From assembly GCA_018901555.1 (NCBI GenBank), contig JAHIER010000012.1, positions 1 to 15,910 on the forward strand: 15,910 nucleotides of DNA. Direction: 5' to 3'. The DNA comes from Patescibacteria group bacterium (GTDB taxonomy: Bacteria; Patescibacteriota; Minisyncoccia; UBA9983). The translations under genes and the position numbers were made by a program. Numbering within the stretch: position 1 is the stretch's first letter; every line of letters begins with the position of its first letter. The notes beneath the pieces were generated by a model. The model did not search any database and had not been told where the DNA came from. It was given only the letters and a program-made list of their open reading frames with translations. Shown here in pieces: positions 11,850 to 15,910 of this stretch.

Positions 11850-12974
11850 ATGATATATGTCATGGATTTTGTTGCCAAAACGTTATTTTCTTTAAAAAAA
11901 ATGCTTTCCTCTGGTTCGCGACAGAGTGTTTTAGGATTAGATATTGGATCTTCCGCAGTTAAAGTTGTTCAGTTAAGAAAAGAAAAAGAAAGAGCAATTC
12001 TAGAAACTTATGGAGAGATAGCTTTGGGGCCATACGGCAATGTGCATATCGGACAATCAGTTAGTCTTAGCAATGACAAAATAGTAGAGGCATTGAAAGA
12101 TCTTTTAAGAGAAGCAAATGTTAAGGCAAAAAGAACCGCGGTTTCCATTCCTTTAAAATCAAGTTTTATAACTGTAATTAATATTCCTGTTCTGCCCGAC
12201 AAAAATATTTCAGAAATGATACAATTAGAAGCAAGAAGGTATATACCAGTTCCAATTTCTGAAGTTATTATAGATTGGTGGATTTTTCCCGAAGAAGAAA
12301 TTGTTGAAGAAGAAAAAGAAGATAAAGATGGAAGAAAATTTATGAAAGTTCTTTTAGTGGCTATTCATAAAGATACGATTAGTACTTACAAAAAAATTGT
12401 TTCTGAGCTGGGGCTTGAATTAGAAAATTTTGAGATAGAATCTTTCAGCATGATACGTTCTTCAGTTGGCCGTGATGCTTCTCCAGTAGCTGTTGTTGAT
12501 TTTGGAGCTTCGGCCACTAATGTGGCAATTGTAGATTTGGGCACAATGAGGAGCTCTTATTCCGTTAATAAAGGTTCGCAGGATTTAACTTTAGCTTTGT
12601 CCAGTTCTTTGGGCGTAGATTTTAAAAGAGCGGAAGAAATGAAAAGAGAAATTGGATTGTCAGATTTACCGGAGCACAAAGAGATAGTCAGTATTATGGA
12701 GCCAATTTTGGAATATGTTTTTACGGAAATAAAATCGGTTATAATGGATTATCAGAAAAAAAATAAACAAAGCGTTAATCATGTTTTTATAACCGGCGGA
12801 GGCGCGCTCCTGAAAGGATTAATAGATTTTTCGGTTAAACATTTGGCTGTTGAGGTTACAATGACTGATCCATTTTTAAAAACAGAATACCCGGCTTTTT
12901 TAGGGGGAGTATTAAGGAAAACAGGATTAAGTTTTTCTGTTGCTATAGGCCTTGCTTTAAGGGAATTACAATAA
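11850..12974 (+). CDS. pilM: type IV pilus assembly protein PilM
   Basis: PilM is an actin-like cytoplasmic ATP-binding protein that holds the inner-membrane pilus platform by grasping the PilN tail. The 374 residues show the actin-fold motifs: phosphate-1 LGLDIGSSAVKVVQL (28-42), phosphate-2 VAVVDFGASATNVAIVD (213-229), adenosine motif FITGGGALLKGL (313-324), and the conserved LEARRYIPVPISEVIIDWW (127-144). A charged acidic insertion (EEEIVEEEKEDKDGRK) follows. Start is ATG 11850 or possibly ATG 11862 (MDFVAKTLF); no Shine-Dalgarno sequence marks either. It is the first gene of the pilus operon and is divergent from comF. Confidence 0.93.
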   Translation: MIYVMDFVAKTLFSLKKMLSSGSRQSVLGLDIGSSAVKVVQLRKEKERAILETYGEIALGPYGNVHIGQSVSLSNDKIVEALKDLLREANVKAKRTAVSIPLKSSFITVINIPVLPDKNISEMIQLEARRYIPVPISEVIIDWWIFPEEEIVEEEKEDKDGRKFMKVLLVAIHKDTISTYKKIVSELGLELENFEIESFSMIRSSVGRDASPVAVVDFGASATNVAIVDLGTMRSSYSVNKGSQDLTLALSSSLGVDFKRAEEMKREIGLSDLPEHKEIVSIMEPILEYVFTEIKSVIMDYQKKNKQSVNHVFITGGGALLKGLIDFSVKHLAVEVTMTDPFLKTEYPAFLGGVLRKTGLSFSVAIGLALRELQ

Positions 12975-12980
12975 AAAAAT

Positions 12981-13565
12981 ATGGATAATAAAACTTCATT
13001 TATTCCCAAAAAAACATTAACAACCCCGGTTTACAGGGAAAGCGGTCCCGGAATCTTTTCTTTTGTTTCTTTGATGCTGCTTATTATTTCAGGTTTAATT
13101 TTGGGCGGAGTTTATTTTTATAAATCATTTTTAAATAAGAAAATTGACACACTTTTTGATTCTTTGAAACGCGCCGAAGACATACTTGACCCTGTTTTTA
13201 TCGGTCAAATGCAGTCAATAGACAGAAAAATAGAAACCGCTAAAATTCTTTTAGCTGAACATAAAATGCCAACAGCGATTTTTGATTTTTTGGAACAATC
13301 AACTCTTAAAAGCGTAAGATTTAAAAGTTTTGATTTTTCAATTTTTCCATCCAAAGATTTGAATGCAGTTGATGAGGTCTCTATAAAATTAGATGGTGTT
13401 GCTAAGGGTTATGCTCCGCTTGCCTTGCAGACAAGAGAATTTCAGAAGAATGAATATGTAAAAAATGTTTTATTATCCAATCTTTCATTAGGAGAGGGGG
13501 GTGAAATAACTTTTTCCGCTGTTATTATGATTGATCTGAATCATTTAATTTTTAATCCAAATTAA
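12981..13565 (+). CDS. pilN: PilN-like type IV pilus platform protein
   Basis: The 194-residue protein has a cytoplasmic N-tail, one membrane helix at about 27-49 (FSFVSLMLLIISGLILGGVY) and an outer region predicted to contain a coiled coil (NKKIDTLFDSLKRAEDI) and a ferredoxin-like domain. This layout and its place between pilM and the PilO-like gene identify a PilN counterpart. PilN normally begins with INLLP, the segment held by PilM. Here the tail has SFIPKKTL at residues 6-13, which I take as the equivalent. Sequence similarity to proteobacterial PilN is slight, so the assignment rests mainly on context. It starts six bases after pilM. Confidence 0.75.
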   Translation: MDNKTSFIPKKTLTTPVYRESGPGIFSFVSLMLLIISGLILGGVYFYKSFLNKKIDTLFDSLKRAEDILDPVFIGQMQSIDRKIETAKILLAEHKMPTAIFDFLEQSTLKSVRFKSFDFSIFPSKDLNAVDEVSIKLDGVAKGYAPLALQTREFQKNEYVKNVLLSNLSLGEGGEITFSAVIMIDLNHLIFNPN

Positions 13566-13570
13566 TTTTT

Positions 13571-14113
13571 ATGTTTAAAAATATTTTATCAATAATTTTT
13601 TTAGCAGCCGCCATCATGATTTTTTTCACTTGGACTCAGCCGCTAATTGAAGAAATAAATAAACTTAAAGACAGAGTAGATATTTATGATAAAAATCTTG
13701 GAAATTTAAATGAGCTTCAGAATATCAGGCAGGAAATTTTATCAAAATATAATGCAGTTAATGAAGAAGATTTTGGCCGTCTCAGCGAAATGATGCCTTC
13801 CCAGGTTAATTCTATGGAAGTAATTTTGGAAGTAGAAAAAATTGCGAAAGAAACCGGCTTATCATTAAAAACCATAGAAGCTATGGCTCCAGAACAGGAC
13901 AAGACTTATACTAGTACACAAAAAATAGCAAAAGAAATAAATAGCATTCCTATAATAATGAAATTGTCCGGTCCTTATACTTCTTTCATAACTTTTTTAA
14001 GCGTCATGGAAAAGAATTTACGATTAATAGATATTGCAAAAATAAGTTTTGTTTCCGGCAGTATTGATCTTTACGAATATAATATAACAGCAACTGCCTA
14101 TTGGCAGAAATAA
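13571..14113 (+). CDS. pilO: PilO-like type IV pilus platform protein
   Basis: The 180-residue product has an N-terminal membrane helix (about 4-22, LSIIFLAAAIMIFFTWTQP), a coiled-coil stretch (INKLKDRVDIYDKNLGNLNE) and a C-terminal domain including MPSQVNSMEVILEVEKIAKE and LSGPYTSFITFLSVMEKNLR. The last segment (L-x-G-x-Y-x-x-F-x-x-F-L-x-x-L-E) is the recognisable PilO signature. PilO pairs with PilN to link the inner-membrane platform to the pilus motor. It begins five bases after pilN without a Shine-Dalgarno sequence. Confidence 0.78.
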   Translation: MFKNILSIIFLAAAIMIFFTWTQPLIEEINKLKDRVDIYDKNLGNLNELQNIRQEILSKYNAVNEEDFGRLSEMMPSQVNSMEVILEVEKIAKETGLSLKTIEAMAPEQDKTYTSTQKIAKEINSIPIIMKLSGPYTSFITFLSVMEKNLRLIDIAKISFVSGSIDLYEYNITATAYWQK

Positions 14114-14117
14114 AAAT

Positions 14118-14444
14118 ATGAGCAATAAAAGATTAAAATTTTTAGTTGCAATACTGGTCATCTTAATAATAATTTTTATTTATTTTTATTATTTTTCTGG
14201 CAGAGATAGCGGCTCTTCGGACAATGTAGTGGCTGTTTCTGGCAGCGGAGTCGGTGTAATGCAAGGAATTGAAGATTCTTCTGATTCAGAAGGAAAACAG
14301 ATTGTTGAAACATTGGGAGTTTTAAAAATGATGCAGATGGATACAAGTTTTTTTGAAAATGAAAAATTTAAAAGCCTCTTAGATAATTCAGTTGAATTAA
14401 TTCCTGAGCCGGCGGGTCGTGTTAATCCTTTTGCTCCGCTCTAG
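14118..14444 (+). CDS. small membrane protein in PilP position
   Basis: I do not recognise a named family with certainty. The 108-residue protein has one N-terminal membrane helix (about 7-26, KFLVAILVILIIIFIYFYYF), a flexible Ser/Gly-rich linker (GRDSGSSDNVVAVSGSGVGV), a segment VETLGVLKMMQMDTSFFENE and the C-terminal ending PEPAGRVNPFAPL. Lying after pilO and before pilB, it occupies the place of PilP, and the R-x-N-P-F-A-P ending recalls the RDPF segment of PilP, but length and domain content do not fit (no beta-barrel domain). It is four bases after pilO. I infer a role in the inner-membrane pilus platform. Confidence 0.65.
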   Translation: MSNKRLKFLVAILVILIIIFIYFYYFSGRDSGSSDNVVAVSGSGVGVMQGIEDSSDSEGKQIVETLGVLKMMQMDTSFFENEKFKSLLDNSVELIPEPAGRVNPFAPL

Positions 14445-14452
14445 AAAGATTA

Positions 14453-14470
14453 CGATACATTATAGTATCG
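14453..14470 (+). promoter_or_regulatory. palindrome over a possible pilB promoter
   Basis: CGATAC (14453-14458) and GTATCG (14465-14470) form a perfect 6-bp inverted repeat with loop ATTATA. It covers a -10-like TATAGT (14461-14466), ten bases before the pilB ATG. No T-tract follows, so it is more likely an operator or RNA hairpin than a terminator. The function is inferred. Confidence 0.35.
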
Positions 14471-14476
14471 ATTATT

Positions 14477-15910
14477 ATGCAACTTGAAGACATTCTAATC
14501 AAAAAGAATATTGTTTCCAGTCAGGACGTGGATCGGTTTAAGGTTAAGTCCCAGGAAACCGGAGTCCCATTGGATAAACTTTTAAAGGCCTATGGCGTTA
14601 ATGAATTAGAAGTTAATAAAGCCAAAGGTGAAATTTTAGGTATTCCATACAAAAAAATTGGGAGCAATGATGTTGATTCTGATATTCTAAAAAAGATTCC
14701 TGAAGAATCCTCAAGGCATTATAAATTTATACCCCTTGGAATCAGGGATGGTTTTTTAGAAATTGGCATGGTTGATCCTGAAAACATAGAAGCTAGAGAA
14801 GCGGTTCAGTTTATTGTTTCAAAATTTAATCTGCCATTCAAAATCTTCTTAATTTCTGAAGAAGATTTTGACGCCATTATGGGGGGTTATAAAGGTTTAA
14901 GGGGCGAGGTTTCTAAGGTTTTGGGAGAATTAGAATCTGCCTTGTCAGACACAGAAAAAGCATTAGGAAACGAAAATATTTTTAAGCAGGAAGTTAAGTT
15001 TATTGAAGAAGCGCCTGTTACTAAAATGGTGGCTGTTGTTTTGAAACATGCCCTTGGCGGAAATGCTTCAGATATTCACATAGAGCCATTAAGGGATAAA
15101 TTAAGAGTAAGATTTCGAGTTGACGGAATTTTGTATACTAGTTTGATTTTACCCTTGAGCGTTCATGATCCTATTGTCTCGCGAATAAAAATTTTAACAA
15201 ATATGAGGCTTGATGAAAAAAGAAAGCCTCAAGACGGGCGTTTTGAAGCAAGGATTGAAGGACGCGAAATTGATTTTCGAGTTTCTACTTTGCCTACTTT
15301 TTGGGGCGAAAAAGTGGCAATTAGAATTTTAGACAAACAAAAAGGAGTTCGAACATTAGAAGAAATCGGATTTACTGAAAATGATTTAAAATTAGTCAGA
15401 GAAAACATAAAAAAACCTTATGGCATGATTTTATTGACTGGACCAACTGGCTCGGGCAAAAGTACTACGCTTTATGCAATGCTTCAAGAGTTTAATAAGG
15501 AGAAAAGCAATATTATTAGTTTGGAAGATCCGATTGAATATAATATTGAAGGAGTTAATCAATCTCAAGTTAAGCCGGAAATCGGATATGATTTTGCCAA
15601 TGGATTGCGTTCAATTTTGCGTCAGGATCCTGATATGATAATGGTTGGTGAAATCAGAGACAAGGAAACTGCAGCTTTGGCAGTGCAGGCCGCTCTTACT
15701 GGTCATTTGGTTTTTTCAACTTTGCATACTAATAGCGCTGTCGGTGTTGTTCCTCGTCTTATTGACATGGAAGTAGATCCATTTTTAATTGCTCCGACAC
15801 TTTTAATGGCAATTGGTCAAAGATTAGTAAGAGTGCTTTGTCCGGATTCAAAAAAGGAAATACCTATTGCCGGTCCGCTAAAAGAAAAACTCGTTGCTGA
15901 AATTGGAGAA
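14477..15910 (+). CDS. pilB: type IV pilus extension ATPase PilB (C-terminus cut)
   Basis: PilB is the hexameric motor that drives pilus extension. 478 codons are present before the right edge; the family usually has about 560-570 residues. An N-terminal GspE-type domain (about 1-150) is followed by the catalytic core: SDIHIEP in the N2 domain, Walker A GPTGSGKST (322-330), the Asp box around EDPIEYN, Walker B region RQDPDMIMVGEIRD (382-395, catalytic E392) and the His box FSTLHTNSAVGVVPRL. The usual CPxC zinc motif after RLVRVL reads CPDS here, the second cysteine being serine, so this zinc site may be lost. The ATG at 14477 yields the typical MQLEDILIKKNIVSSQDVDR. It is 32 bases from the preceding gene, with a palindrome between. 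Confidence 0.95.
   Translation, partial: MQLEDILIKKNIVSSQDVDRFKVKSQETGVPLDKLLKAYGVNELEVNKAKGEILGIPYKKIGSNDVDSDILKKIPEESSRHYKFIPLGIRDGFLEIGMVDPENIEAREAVQFIVSKFNLPFKIFLISEEDFDAIMGGYKGLRGEVSKVLGELESALSDTEKALGNENIFKQEVKFIEEAPVTKMVAVVLKHALGGNASDIHIEPLRDKLRVRFRVDGILYTSLILPLSVHDPIVSRIKILTNMRLDEKRKPQDGRFEARIEGREIDFRVSTLPTFWGEKVAIRILDKQKGVRTLEEIGFTENDLKLVRENIKKPYGMILLTGPTGSGKSTTLYAMLQEFNKEKSNIISLEDPIEYNIEGVNQSQVKPEIGYDFANGLRSILRQDPDMIMVGEIRDKETAALAVQAALTGHLVFSTLHTNSAVGVVPRLIDMEVDPFLIAPTLLMAIGQRLVRVLCPDSKKEIPIAGPLKEKLVAEIGE

Noticed and set aside
1..15910. CRISPR array or transposase
   Set aside because: No evenly spaced repeats and no transposase or integrase motifs were found on either strand.

Overview
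The window looks like a piece of a small, AT-rich genome from the Candidate Phyla Radiation (Patescibacteria, most likely a Parcubacteria-type lineage). This is inferred from several things seen together: extreme compactness (protein genes abut or overlap stable RNAs), near-absence of Shine-Dalgarno sequences, short divergent type IV pilus proteins, a zinc-ribbon L24, and lineage-like variants in L16 and L2. TGA is used as a stop (smpB, rplW, rpsQ, the GIY-YIG gene), so the code is standard table 11, not the TGA=Gly code of Gracilibacteria/SR1.

Layout. (1) Positions 1-836, minus strand: translation operon infC-rpmI-rplT (rplT runs off the left edge). infC has no ATG/GTG/TTG at its conserved N-terminus. 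(2) 900-1699, plus: smpB, its stop codon inside the first bases of ssrA (tmRNA), so both trans-translation partners are one unit. (3) 1700-2764: a small accessory patch with hairpin repeats, a GIY-YIG protein, a truncated DUF167/YggU-like ORF and an unrecognised zinc-ribbon protein with its own consensus-like promoter, closed by a strong terminator. (4) 2803-4746: ftsH, whose stop codon lies inside a tRNA-Ile with the unusual anticodon UAU. (5) 4842-8898: a shortened S10/spc ribosomal operon, rplW-rplB-rpsS-rplV-rpsC-rplP-rpsQ-rplN-rplX, without rpsJ/rplC/rplD in front, without rpmC between rplP and rpsQ, and without rplE and the rest after rplX. Its terminator lies inside the convergent neighbour. 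(6) 11114-8838, minus: tRNA-Ser(GCU), then recG beginning one base after the tRNA. recG carries two long perfect inverted repeats in coding sequence. (7) comF (minus) diverges from a type IV pilus operon (plus) across only 29 bp: pilM, pilN, pilO, a PilP-position membrane protein and pilB (runs off the right edge).

The genes form three working groups: protein synthesis and its quality control (IF3, L35, L20, SmpB/tmRNA, FtsH, the ribosomal cluster, two tRNAs), DNA repair/uptake (RecG, ComF), and a type IV pilus machine probably used for attachment and DNA uptake. The most notable observations are the two palindromic elements inside recG (resembling Rickettsia palindromic elements in behaviour), the recurring protein-gene/RNA-gene junctions, and the consistent picture of leaderless or SD-free translation starts.
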